The notes under the pieces: model-generated
Told to the model about the DNA's origin: nothing
What the model saw: the letters and a program-made list of their open reading frames with translations, nothing else
Database searches by the model: none
Shown here: piece after piece, positions 26,026 through 35,721 of the stretch
How the letters are laid out: each line of letters opens with the position of its first letter
How positions within the stretch are numbered: position 1 is the first letter of the stretch
Origin: Rhodococcus sp. 105337
Lineage (GTDB): Bacteria > Actinomycetota > Actinomycetes > Mycobacteriales > Mycobacteriaceae
Length of the DNA: 64,000 bases
Assembly (NCBI RefSeq): GCF_012844225.1
Contig: NZ_JABAGQ010000004.1
Coordinates: 248,001-312,000 of the forward strand
Reading direction: 5' to 3'
Program-made: the position numbers and the translations under genes

Positions 26026-26879
26026 ACTCCATCTACAAGTCCGCCACCGCCGCCGAGCAGGTGCTGCAGCGCTATCGCGAGCACCTCGCGACGTGGCCGG
26101 TGCCCTCCGAGCACGTTCGGATCCCGACCGACGCAGGCGAGACCTTCGTGGTGGCGTCCGGCCCGAAGGATGCGCCTCCCCTCGTATTGCTGCACGGCGC
26201 CGGCGCGAACACGTCGACGTGGCTCGGTGACATCGCCTCGTGGGCCGGGAGCTTCCGCACCTACGCCGTGGACCTGGTCGGTGAACCCGGACTCAGCGCG
26301 CCGGCGCGACCTCGGCTCGACACCGACGAGCCCGCCCGGTGGCTCGACCAGGTGCTCGACGGACTGGGTATCACCACGTGCGCGATGGTCGGCATGTCGC
26401 TCGGCGGATGGAGCGCGCTGGACTACGTGATCCGGCGACCCGGCCGCGTGACACGCCTGGTTCTCCTCTGCCCCGGCGGCATCGGCCGCGCGACGCCCCT
26501 GCGCATGCTGCCCGCGATGGCGACGCTGCCGCTCGGACGGTGGGGCCGGCGGCGCGCCGTCGCACGGGTCACGGGCCTGACCGGCCCCGAGGTCGCCCCT
26601 GTGCTCGACGACGTGGCACAGACGTTCGGCGCGTTCCGGCCCCGGACGGAGAAACTCCCGGTATTTCCGGACGACGCGCTCGGTACCGTGACCGCGCCCG
26701 TCCTGGTGGTGGTGGGCACACGGGACGTCATGTTCGATTCCGGCGAGACCGCCGAGCGTGCACGGCGCTGCTTCCCCGATGCGGACGTGCAGGTTCTGCC
26801 CGATGCCGGTCACGCCATCCTCGGACAGACCGGCCGGATCCTCACTTTTCTGAGCCCCTCGCGCACCGATACGCGGTGA
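26022..26879 (+). CDS. Alpha/beta-fold hydrolase
   Basis: A 285-residue cytosolic hydrolase. The oxyanion region LVLLHGAGANTSTWLGDIASW is near residue 55 (shown here as LVLLHGAGANTSTWLGDI). The nucleophile elbow GMSLGGWSALDYVIRRPGR has Ser about 127. The acid lies in VVGTRDVMFD and the catalytic His in LPDAGHAIL. Substrate unknown; the family includes esterases, lactonases and ring-cleavage hydrolases. The GTG start at 26022 overlaps the HTH gene's stop as GTGA, so its translation is coupled to the regulator. Confidence 0.87.
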   Translation: MNSIYKSATAAEQVLQRYREHLATWPVPSEHVRIPTDAGETFVVASGPKDAPPLVLLHGAGANTSTWLGDIASWAGSFRTYAVDLVGEPGLSAPARPRLDTDEPARWLDQVLDGLGITTCAMVGMSLGGWSALDYVIRRPGRVTRLVLLCPGGIGRATPLRMLPAMATLPLGRWGRRRAVARVTGLTGPEVAPVLDDVAQTFGAFRPRTEKLPVFPDDALGTVTAPVLVVVGTRDVMFDSGETAERARRCFPDADVQVLPDAGHAILGQTGRILTFLSPSRTDTR

Positions 26880-26935
26880 GTTCGGGGCGCGTCGCCGGTC
26901 GGAACACAGGTGACCTTCGCACAGAGGAGATACCG

Positions 26936-27526
26936 ATGACCGACATGATCGATTTGTCCGTAGCGACACGCCGCATGGACCGGGTTCTCGACGGGATCGG
27001 CGACGAGCATCTGCTCGCGGCCACACCGTGCACCGAGGCGACGGTCGGGATGCTCGTCGACCACGTGCTCGGGCTGACGCTCGCCTTCACCGCGGCGGCG
27101 AGCAAGGACTTCGAGGGCCTCACCGACACGCCACCGACACTCCCGACGGGTGAGCTTCCGGGCGGCTGGAACGATGTTGCCACCGCGAGGCTGAGCGCCC
27201 TCGCCGACGCGTGGCGTGATCCCGATGCGTGGGCGGGCACCACCCGCGCGGGCGGCATCGATCTCCCAGGCGAGATCGCCGGGCTCGTCGCACTCGACGA
27301 ACTCGTCGTGCACGGCTGGGACCTCGCCGTCGCGACCGGGCAGCCCTATGCGTGCGAGCCCGACGAGATCGCCGCGTGCCTCGCGTTCGCCGGAACCGTG
27401 TCCGACGAACAACGCACGGAGGGTGCGCTGTTCGGCCCCGCCGTCTCGGTACCGGGCGACGCGCCCGCCCTACACAGGTTGCTCGGACTCACCGGCCGCG
27501 ATCCGTCCTGGGCTCCGCCGGGCTGA
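26936..27526 (+). CDS. TIGR03086-type DinB/mycothiol-enzyme-like metal-binding protein
   Basis: A 196-residue four-helix-bundle protein of the TIGR03086/maleylpyruvate isomerase-like group. A putative metal-site His follows CTEATVGMLVDHVLGL (about residue 42), and a second His is in ALDELVVHGWDLAVATGQP (about 129), as in mycothiol-dependent enzymes. Members may use mycothiol to handle electrophiles; the reaction here is unknown. The ATG at 26936 has AGAGGAGA upstream. It lies 56 bases after the hydrolase and may belong to the same operon. Confidence 0.85.
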   Translation: MTDMIDLSVATRRMDRVLDGIGDEHLLAATPCTEATVGMLVDHVLGLTLAFTAAASKDFEGLTDTPPTLPTGELPGGWNDVATARLSALADAWRDPDAWAGTTRAGGIDLPGEIAGLVALDELVVHGWDLAVATGQPYACEPDEIAACLAFAGTVSDEQRTEGALFGPAVSVPGDAPALHRLLGLTGRDPSWAPPG

Positions 27527-27533
27527 AGGGGGG

Positions 27534-28337
27534 TCAGCCGAGCGAAACCGGCGAGGCGTATTCGTCGACCGGCAGGCTCCCGACCACGACGGCGGTCACC
27601 TTCGAACTCTTCAAGGTGAGGCTGCCGCCGTGGTTGTCGAGGAACGCGGTGTCGGCGGCGTCCCGGCCGGTGGCGATCCGCACGAGGGACGAGCGCGGGG
27701 CCAGCCGCGTCGGATCCACGACGCACCAGGCGCCGTCGACGTACGCCTCGGTGACGGCATGGAAGTCCATCGGGCTGCAGCCGGGAGCGAAGACGGAGAC
27801 CAGTCGCGCGGGAATGTTCACCGCCCGCAGCAGCGCGATCGTCAGGTGCGCATAGTCGCGGCAGACCCCGGCACCGGCGAGCAGGGTGTCGGCGGCGCTG
27901 TCGGTACCGCGGCTGGCTCCCGGCGTGTAGATCAGGTGCTGTTCGACGAACTCGACGATCCGCGCGAGCGTCTCGGCATCCGGTTCGGGAGACCCGAACC
28001 GCGACGCGGCGAACCCGAAGAACTTGTCTGCCTCCGCGTACCGGCTGGGGCGCAGATACATCGAAAGGTCGGCCTCGGTTACCGGTGCCGAGGGGAACGA
28101 ACCGTTCACGGTGGCCGAGTAGTCGACGGTCACCTTGCCGGGTGCGCAGTCGAGCATGTGGATTCTGGTTCCGTGCTCGACCACGACCTCCCGGGCGGTG
28201 ATCTCGTCGTCGTTGTGGACGACCCGCATCGACTCTCGAACCTCGGCGTCGTCCGGGTTCGCCACAGCGATCTTCATTTCGATCCGGGTCGGCTCGGTGA
28301 CTTCGAACTCGAGCGCGGCGGCGACTTCACGTTTCAT
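27534..28337 (-). CDS. Transglutaminase-like cysteine peptidase-fold protein
   Basis: A 267-residue protein with an N-terminal beta domain (about 1-120) and a transglutaminase core. The Cys-His-Asp triad is visible as GAGVCRDYAHLTIALLRAV, MDFHAVTEAYVDG and WCVVDPTRLAP. Such proteins act as peptidases or transamidases; the partner is unknown. The ATG at 28337 begins MKREVAAALEFEVTEPTRIE, matching relatives; an earlier ATG 33 bases upstream adds only unrelated residues. It is convergent with the TIGR03086-type gene (7 bases between stops) and shares 40 bases with the aroB end side. Confidence 0.85.
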   Translation of the reverse strand: MKREVAAALEFEVTEPTRIEMKIAVANPDDAEVRESMRVVHNDDEITAREVVVEHGTRIHMLDCAPGKVTVDYSATVNGSFPSAPVTEADLSMYLRPSRYAEADKFFGFAASRFGSPEPDAETLARIVEFVEQHLIYTPGASRGTDSAADTLLAGAGVCRDYAHLTIALLRAVNIPARLVSVFAPGCSPMDFHAVTEAYVDGAWCVVDPTRLAPRSSLVRIATGRDAADTAFLDNHGGSLTLKSSKVTAVVVGSLPVDEYASPVSLG

Positions 28338-28377
28338 ACGACGATCGTGCCACCCGTCGCTCTCGGGCACCGAACCG

Positions 28378-30048
<1,671 letters not shown>

Positions 30049-31236
30049 CTACCGCGGCGGGCGCGCCGCAACACCTTTCAGGTAGTGCTCGATGTTGCTC
30101 ACCGTTTCCGGGAGCGAGTCTCCGCCGAACTTCTCCAGGGCGGCCTGCGCGACGACGAGCGCGACCATCGCTTCGGCGACGACGCCCGCGGCCGGGACCG
30201 CGCACACGTCGGAACGCTGGTGGATGGCGACCGCTTCGTCACCGGTGGTCATGTCCACGGTCGACAGTGCCCGCGGGACCGTCGAGATGGGCTTCATCGC
30301 GGCGCGTACCCGCAAGGTCTCGCCGTTGGTCATGCCACCCTCGATACCGCCTGCGCGGTTGGTGGAACGGAGCACACCGTCGGGCCCGGGGCGCATCTCG
30401 TCGTGAGCGGCGCTGCCGCGTCGCCTCGCAGTCTCGAAGCCGTCGCCGACCTCGACACCCTTGATCGCCTGAATTCCCATGAGTGCCGCGGCAAGTCGCG
30501 AGTCGAGGCGATCGGCTCCGCTGACGAACGATCCGAGTCCGACGGGCAGACCGTGGACGACGACCTCGACGATGCCGCCGAGCGTGTCGCCGTCGCGCTT
30601 GGCTGCTTCGATCTCGGCGATCATCGATTCCTCGGCGGCCTTACCGAACGCGCGCACCGGGCTCGCGTCGATTGCCGCGAGATCGGCGGCTCCGGGCTCG
30701 GGGCCGACGTACGGCTCGGAGGCGCCGATGGAGATCACGTGAGAGACGACCTCGGCACCGAATGCCTGCCGGAGGAAGTTGCGGGCCACGGTTCCGGCGG
30801 CGACTCGCGCCGCCGTCTCGCGCGCGCTGGCACGTTCGAGCACCGGCCTCGCGTCGTCGAATCCGTACTTGAGCATGCCCGAGTAGTCGGCATGACCGGG
30901 TCGGGGGCGCGTGAGCGGCGCGTTACGCGCCTGCCCTTCGAGCAGCTCCGGGGCCACGGGGTCGGCGGACATGATGGTTTCCCACTTGGGCCACTCGGTG
31001 TTGCCGATCTCGATGGCGATCGGGCCACCGAGGGTGCGCCCGTGCCGGACACCACCGATGATGGTGACCTTGTCGGCCTCGAACTTCATGCGAGCGCCAC
31101 GGCCGTAACCGAGCCGCCTGCGCGCGAGCTGGTCTGCGATGTCGTCCGATGTCACCTCGACAGAGGCGATCATCCCCTCGAGCATCGCGACGAGGGCGGG
31201 ACCATGGGATTCTCCGGCAGTTATCCAACGCAGCAC
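30049..31236 (-). CDS. aroC: Chorismate synthase
   Basis: A 395-residue FMN-dependent enzyme producing chorismate. The signatures [18 protein letters not shown] (residues 4-21), [10 protein letters not shown] and [17 protein letters not shown] (about 305-321) are intact. The GTG at 31236 is used because the family N-terminus [12 protein letters not shown] begins there; upstream residues are unrelated. It heads the aroC-aroK-aroB unit and is followed 4 bases later by aroK. Confidence 0.97.
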   Translation of the reverse strand: MLRWITAGESHGPALVAMLEGMIASVEVTSDDIADQLARRRLGYGRGARMKFEADKVTIIGGVRHGRTLGGPIAIEIGNTEWPKWETIMSADPVAPELLEGQARNAPLTRPRPGHADYSGMLKYGFDDARPVLERASARETAARVAAGTVARNFLRQAFGAEVVSHVISIGASEPYVGPEPGAADLAAIDASPVRAFGKAAEESMIAEIEAAKRDGDTLGGIVEVVVHGLPVGLGSFVSGADRLDSRLAAALMGIQAIKGVEVGDGFETARRRGSAAHDEMRPGPDGVLRSTNRAGGIEGGMTNGETLRVRAAMKPISTVPRALSTVDMTTGDEAVAIHQRSDVCAVPAAGVVAEAMVALVVAQAALEKFGGDSLPETVSNIEHYLKGVAARPPR

Positions 31237-31284
31237 CCCGTCATCCTTCCACGGGCGCCGCCCGCGCGGTGACGCCACCCCTGG

Positions 31285-31935
31285 TCATTGCTCCACGCAG
31301 AATCCGAGCAGCGCAGCGGCGCACATCGACGGCCCGTGCGGCACCCCGGGCAGTGCACGCTCCGCACGCGGAGCCCGGCGACGCACGACTCCGAGGACCG
31401 CCACGACCAGCACGGTCAGCACCGACGGGAGCAGTGCCGCGACGAGCCACGCCCGGGTGCCGGCGACGGCGGTGGCGGCCCCGAGCGCAACTGCGAGTTT
31501 GACGTCGCCGGCTCCCAGCGACCGCGGGGACACCAGGTGCACGACGAGCATCGGAGCCGCCATCAGTGCGGCGCCCGCCAGCGCCGCGGCGCCGTGGCCG
31601 GTGAACCAGGCGACGGAAACTACCCCTGCGCCACCGCCGAGGGTGAGGATGTTCGGCAACCGCCGGACCAGGATGTCGACCGTGGCCAGGCCGACACTCC
31701 ACCACCCGAGAAGTGCGAAGGCGAGCGTGGCGGGGGCTGTGCCGCCGAGGGTCGCCACGGCCCCGATCACCGCGCACGCGATCTCACAGATCCCGGCTGC
31801 GGGCACCCTGCCCGCCAGTCGTGCTGCCAGCGCGTACACCGCCGAACCCACCGCGGCACCCGCGACCACACCCCCGATGATCGTCACGGATGCCAGCGTG
31901 CCGCGGCGGACGGCACACCCGGCTCCGGCCGACAT
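31285..31935 (-). CDS. Prepilin-type (A24) peptidase, short form
   Basis: A 216-residue membrane aspartyl peptidase with about six hydrophobic helices. The two catalytic Asp motifs are present: TVDILVRRLPNILTL (D with R and LPN as in the family) and SLGAGDVKLAVALG (GxGD). The N-terminal methyltransferase half of full prepilin peptidases is missing, as in actinobacterial short forms. It would process prepilin-like leaders, but no pilin gene is in the window. Start uncertain: ATG 31935 or GTG 31887. From memory a similar gene lies near aroC and aroE in M. tuberculosis. Confidence 0.8.
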   Translation of the reverse strand: MSAGAGCAVRRGTLASVTIIGGVVAGAAVGSAVYALAARLAGRVPAAGICEIACAVIGAVATLGGTAPATLAFALLGWWSVGLATVDILVRRLPNILTLGGGAGVVSVAWFTGHGAAALAGAALMAAPMLVVHLVSPRSLGAGDVKLAVALGAATAVAGTRAWLVAALLPSVLTVLVVAVLGVVRRRAPRAERALPGVPHGPSMCAAALLGFCVEQ

Positions 31936-32036
31936 CGTCGTCGGCACTCCGGGGAGAAACACGCGCCCTGTGGACAAACTCGAACCGCAACCGGCCAGGC
32001 CACGCAGTCCGGCCGGCAGGCCGAGCTCGGACGGGT

Positions 32037-33335
32037 TCAGTCCGCGCGGTCGGCGCGCGCCAGCATGTCGTCGAGTTCCTCGACGTCGAGGGTGTCGGCG
32101 GTGACTTCCTTGCGCCCGTTGTAGACGTCGCGGTCGATCTCGTCGTCGGCGTTGGCGACCAGCATCGCGACGAAGGTGTCGCCGTTGACGTTGAGGAACG
32201 TCCGGAAGATGCCGGTGAACCAGTCGACAGCGATCAGCAGGCCCACCGCCTCGAAGGGCAGACCGAGCGAGGTTGCCAGGAACATCGCCACCACCGGGAA
32301 GCCGCCGGGCACGGTGATGGTGCCCATATTGAGCAGGATCGCCAGTCCCATGCCGAGAACGATCTGCCCGATGCTCAGGTCGACGTTTCCGGCCTGGGCA
32401 AAGAACATCACGACGATCATGTAGTTGAGGACGGCACCGTAGGAGCCCATCGTCAGTCCGACCGACAGCGTGAAGTTCGCGATCTTCTGGCTGACGCCGA
32501 CCTTCTCCACCGTGTTCTTGAGAACCGTCGGGAAGGTCACCGCCGAACTGGTCGTGGTGATCGCGATCGCCGTCTGCTCGGCGAGCTTGGACGGCAGCTT
32601 CCACGGGTTCAACCCGGTCCGCACGCTCACCACCACGGTGAAGAACGCAAACAGGATGAGCACGCCGAGAAGCGTGGTTCCCAGGTATTTCAGGCCGGTG
32701 GTCACGACCGAGAACCCGACATCCCCCGCGAGGGAGGCCAGCAGGCAGAAGACGCCGATGGGGGCGATGTACATGACCAGCCGGATCATCGTCAGCACGA
32801 TCTGCTGCACCTGATCGACAAACGTGAGGACGCGATCGTCACCCGACTTCGTGATGTGCTGGCGCAGCGCGAGACCGAATAGCAACGAGAACACGATGAT
32901 GGGAACCATGGTCGCCGTCGACATCGCGTCGAAGATGTTCTTCGACACGAAGTTCACGACGGTGTCCTGCCAACCGAGGGCATCACCCGCAGACGCCTCG
33001 AGCGCCGAATCCAGCTCGCCACCGAAGACCATGCCGTCACCCGGGCGGATGACCGAACTCAGAACCCAGGCCAGCACCGCGGCCACCAGGGAGAACCCGA
33101 TCATCCATGTGAAGGTCCGGAAGGCGATCTTGCCCGTCCCGGCGCCGCTCATCGATCCGGTTGCCACGATGACCGACGCCATCACCAGCGGAACGATGGA
33201 CATCTGGATCAACCGGATGAACATGTCGCCGACGAACTGCAGATTCGCCGCCCATTCCCCGACGATCAACCCGAATGCCAGCCCCGCGACAGCAGCGAGT
33301 CCGATGTGGACTCCCGAATTCTTCACCAAGTTCAT
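32037..33335 (-). CDS. Dicarboxylate/amino acid:cation symporter (DAACS family)
   Basis: A 432-residue secondary transporter with about eight membrane helices and two re-entrant loops. Family motifs include the serine-rich loop ITTTSSAVTFPTVLKN (about residue 260) and the cation-site region GSYGAVLNYMIVV, plus NMGTITVPGGFP and VDWFTGIFRTFLNVNGD. It takes up glutamate, aspartate or C4-dicarboxylates with Na+ or H+; specificity is not readable. The ATG at 33335 is chosen since MNLVKNSGVHIGLAAVAGL starts the first helix. An acidic cytoplasmic tail ends the protein. It is first in an accessory insert. Confidence 0.93.
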   Translation of the reverse strand: MNLVKNSGVHIGLAAVAGLAFGLIVGEWAANLQFVGDMFIRLIQMSIVPLVMASVIVATGSMSGAGTGKIAFRTFTWMIGFSLVAAVLAWVLSSVIRPGDGMVFGGELDSALEASAGDALGWQDTVVNFVSKNIFDAMSTATMVPIIVFSLLFGLALRQHITKSGDDRVLTFVDQVQQIVLTMIRLVMYIAPIGVFCLLASLAGDVGFSVVTTGLKYLGTTLLGVLILFAFFTVVVSVRTGLNPWKLPSKLAEQTAIAITTTSSAVTFPTVLKNTVEKVGVSQKIANFTLSVGLTMGSYGAVLNYMIVVMFFAQAGNVDLSIGQIVLGMGLAILLNMGTITVPGGFPVVAMFLATSLGLPFEAVGLLIAVDWFTGIFRTFLNVNGDTFVAMLVANADDEIDRDVYNGRKEVTADTLDVEELDDMLARADRAD

Positions 33336-33580
33336 CGAATCTCCCGACTCCGTGCCTCGGCCACGTTCGAACAGAACGAAGGTGGCCGCGCAAACGTAAG
33401 CGGCGCTCACGTCGCCGGAGTTGCCTGCGCATTACGGCGTCGTTGCGGCGATCGGGGTCCGATGTCGCCGGAGCCGACCGGCACTTCGTCGAACTCCGAC
33501 CGGAAGTTCCGGTGCAGAATCGGCGGACTCTGCGAGCATCGACAGGGAGCGCTTGCCGATCACCGGAAGGAACGCTGGAT

Positions 33581-33955
33581 ATGGAGCTTTCGTCGGTCCT
33601 CGAGCACGTCGGTTCTGCGATCGACGTCGTGGGTGTCGCGGCCATCGTCTTGGGAGCCGCGTCCGCCACGTGGACCGCGGTGGCGGCTCGGGTGCGCTCC
33701 CCCGGAGTCGCCGTCTACGAGCAGTACCGGCGCAGTCTGGGACGGTCGATCCTGCTCGGTCTCGAGTTCCTGGTGGCCGCCGACATCATCAAAACCGTGG
33801 CGGTGACCCCTACCTTCACCTCTGTCGGGGTTCTCGCGCTGATCGTCCTGATCAGAACGTTCCTCAGCTGGTCGCTGCAACTCGAGATCGACGGGCGCTG
33901 GCCGTGGCAGCGACGTACGGAGGGGGAGGTGCCTGTCACTCCCCCGTCCGGTTGA
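33581..33955 (+). CDS. DUF1622 family membrane protein
   Basis: A 124-residue membrane protein with three likely helices: about residues 14-34 (VVGVAAIVLGAASATWTAVAA), 57-75 and 79-96 (SVGVLALIVLIRTFLSWSL). The pattern, with YRRSLGRSILLGLEFLVAADIIKT between helices, is that of DUF1622 proteins, function unknown. The ATG follows GGAAGGAACGCTGGAT. It is divergent from the symporter (245 bases between) and convergent with the sigma factor gene (16 bases between stops). Confidence 0.85.
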   Translation: MELSSVLEHVGSAIDVVGVAAIVLGAASATWTAVAARVRSPGVAVYEQYRRSLGRSILLGLEFLVAADIIKTVAVTPTFTSVGVLALIVLIRTFLSWSLQLEIDGRWPWQRRTEGEVPVTPPSG

Positions 33956-33971
33956 CGCCGCGCCGGCCCAG

Positions 33972-35222
33972 TCAGTCGCCACTGCTGCGGCGCCGCCCGA
34001 GCTCGTCGTGCCGGCCCGACAGATAGGCACGCTCGACGCTGTTCGCGGTGCGGGTCGCGGCCTTCTCGTACGCGACCGCCGCGTCTCGCTGCCGGCCGAG
34101 ACGCCGCAGAAGATCCGCGCGCGCCGCATGGAAGACGTGGTAGCGGTCGAGATCCAGTTCGTCGACGATCCGCAGGGCCACCTCGGGCCCGTCGGTCTCC
34201 GCGAGGGCGATGGCCCGATGGAGCGCCACGACGGGAGTGGGATGCAGGGCCAGAAGGTGGTCGTAGAGCTGCACGATCTGCGACCAGTCGGTCGCAGGAG
34301 CGGTCGCCGCGTCGGCGTGCACGGCAGCGATTGCGGCCTGGAGCTGATACGGACCGGGCCGGTTCAGTTCGATGCAGCGCCGGACGAGGACCTGTCCTTC
34401 CCGGATCAGGTTCCGGTCCCAGCGGGTGCGATCCTGGTCGGCGAGAAGCACCATCCGCCCGTCGGCGGTGGTCCGTGCGGCGCGACGCGACTCGCCGAAG
34501 AGCATCAACGCCAGCAGTCCCGTGCTTTCGGGGTCGTCGGGCAGGAGTTCGATCAACTGCCGGAGGAGCCGGATCGCCTCGGCACTGAGGTCGGTATCGC
34601 CGAGTGTTGCTCCCCTCCCGGCGGTGTGCCCCTCGGTGTAGATCAGATAGAGCACCGCGTGCACCGCGCCCAGCCGTTCCGGAAGGTCGGCCGCGGACGG
34701 CGTGCGGTAGGGAATCCTGGCGTCGCGGATCTTCGCCTTGGCCCGTGAAATACGCTGCGCCATCGTAGGTTCGGGAACGAGGAATGCGCGCGCGATCTGC
34801 GCGGTACCGAGACCGCCGAGCAGGCGGAGGGTCAGTGCCACCCGGGTCGCCGGGGCGAGCGCGGGATGGCAGCACGTGAAGATCAGTCGCAACCGGTCGT
34901 CGGGCAGGCCGGGTCCGGGGAGACCCTCGTGGACGTCGCCCTCCTGCACGCCGAGAAGCCTCGCTGCGTCGGCGTGTTTCGCGTCCCGCAGGACCTCCCG
35001 CCGTGCGTGGTCGATGGCGCGGCGTCGCGCGGTGGTGATGATCCACCCCGCCGGACTCGGCGGGATCCCCTCCCCCGGCCAGCGGTTCACCGCGACGGTG
35101 AACGCCTCCTGCACCGCGTCTTCGGCGAGGTCGAGGTCGCCGAAGACGCGGGTGAGCACCGAGACTGCACGTCCGTACTCGTCGCGGAAGATCCGTTCGA
35201 TCTGTGTAGACGTCACCGACAT
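33972..35222 (-). CDS. ECF sigma factor with C-terminal TPR-like extension (ECF42 type)
   Basis: A 416-residue extracytoplasmic-function sigma factor. Sigma region 2 spans about residues 8-75 (IFRDEYGRAVSVLTRVFGD, AEDAVQEAFTVAVNRWP) and region 4 about 115-165 (RVALTLRLLGGLGTAQIARAFLVPEPTMAQRISRAKAKI). A roughly 230-residue helical C-terminal domain (DUF6596-like, TPR-like) follows. No anti-sigma gene is present; in this family control is thought to act through the C-terminal domain and the DGPF/YCII partner, whose gene is 5 bases upstream. The ATG at 35222 matches the sigma domain start. Confidence 0.92.
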   Translation of the reverse strand: MSVTSTQIERIFRDEYGRAVSVLTRVFGDLDLAEDAVQEAFTVAVNRWPGEGIPPSPAGWIITTARRRAIDHARREVLRDAKHADAARLLGVQEGDVHEGLPGPGLPDDRLRLIFTCCHPALAPATRVALTLRLLGGLGTAQIARAFLVPEPTMAQRISRAKAKIRDARIPYRTPSAADLPERLGAVHAVLYLIYTEGHTAGRGATLGDTDLSAEAIRLLRQLIELLPDDPESTGLLALMLFGESRRAARTTADGRMVLLADQDRTRWDRNLIREGQVLVRRCIELNRPGPYQLQAAIAAVHADAATAPATDWSQIVQLYDHLLALHPTPVVALHRAIALAETDGPEVALRIVDELDLDRYHVFHAARADLLRRLGRQRDAAVAYEKAATRTANSVERAYLSGRHDELGRRRSSGD

Positions 35223-35227
35223 CGGAG

Positions 35228-35581
35228 TCAGCCGCACGATCCCCACTGCAAGGGACGCACCTCGATCGGCAGCGTGGTGGCCTCGGCGAGTTTGCGTCCC
35301 CAGACAAGTGCAGCGTCGAGATCCTGGGCCTCGATGACGTCGAAGCCTCCGAGGTGTTCCTTCCCTTCGATATAGGGCCCGTCGGTCGTCACGACGCCCT
35401 GACCGCCGGCCCGGACGACGGTCGACGTGCTTGCCGCGTGAAGGCCTCCGGAGAAGACCCACGCTCCGGCCTCGCGCAGTTCGCGTTGGAGGACCTCCAG
35501 CTTCCGCATGATCGGCTCGAGTTCCTCGGGCGGCGGCGGATCGCCGTCGGGCTGATAGATGCTGAGCAGGTACTGGACCAT
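35228..35581 (-). CDS. YCII/DGPF-domain protein, partner of the ECF sigma factor
   Basis: A 117-residue dimeric ferredoxin-like-fold protein of the YCII family (MVQYLLSIYQPDGDPPPPEE, then GGLHAAS and TTDGPYIEGKEHLGGFDVIEA, where DGPY is the DGPF-type motif). It often occurs directly upstream of ECF42 sigma factor genes, as here (5-base gap to the sigma start), and probably belongs to the same regulated unit. Catalytic activity has not been shown for this group. Confidence 0.9.
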   Translation of the reverse strand: MVQYLLSIYQPDGDPPPPEELEPIMRKLEVLQRELREAGAWVFSGGLHAASTSTVVRAGGQGVVTTDGPYIEGKEHLGGFDVIEAQDLDAALVWGRKLAEATTLPIEVRPLQWGSCG

Positions 35582-35721
35582 TGCCGAATCCTTCTCGAGG
35601 TGGCCGGCTGTTCCGGCCGTTCATCTACTACACGAACGATAGGCGGCAGATTCGACATCCGGCCGAGAAGACGAACGGTTAAGTGGGCACGAGGACGACT
35701 CATTCCGCCTAGCGTGAGGTC

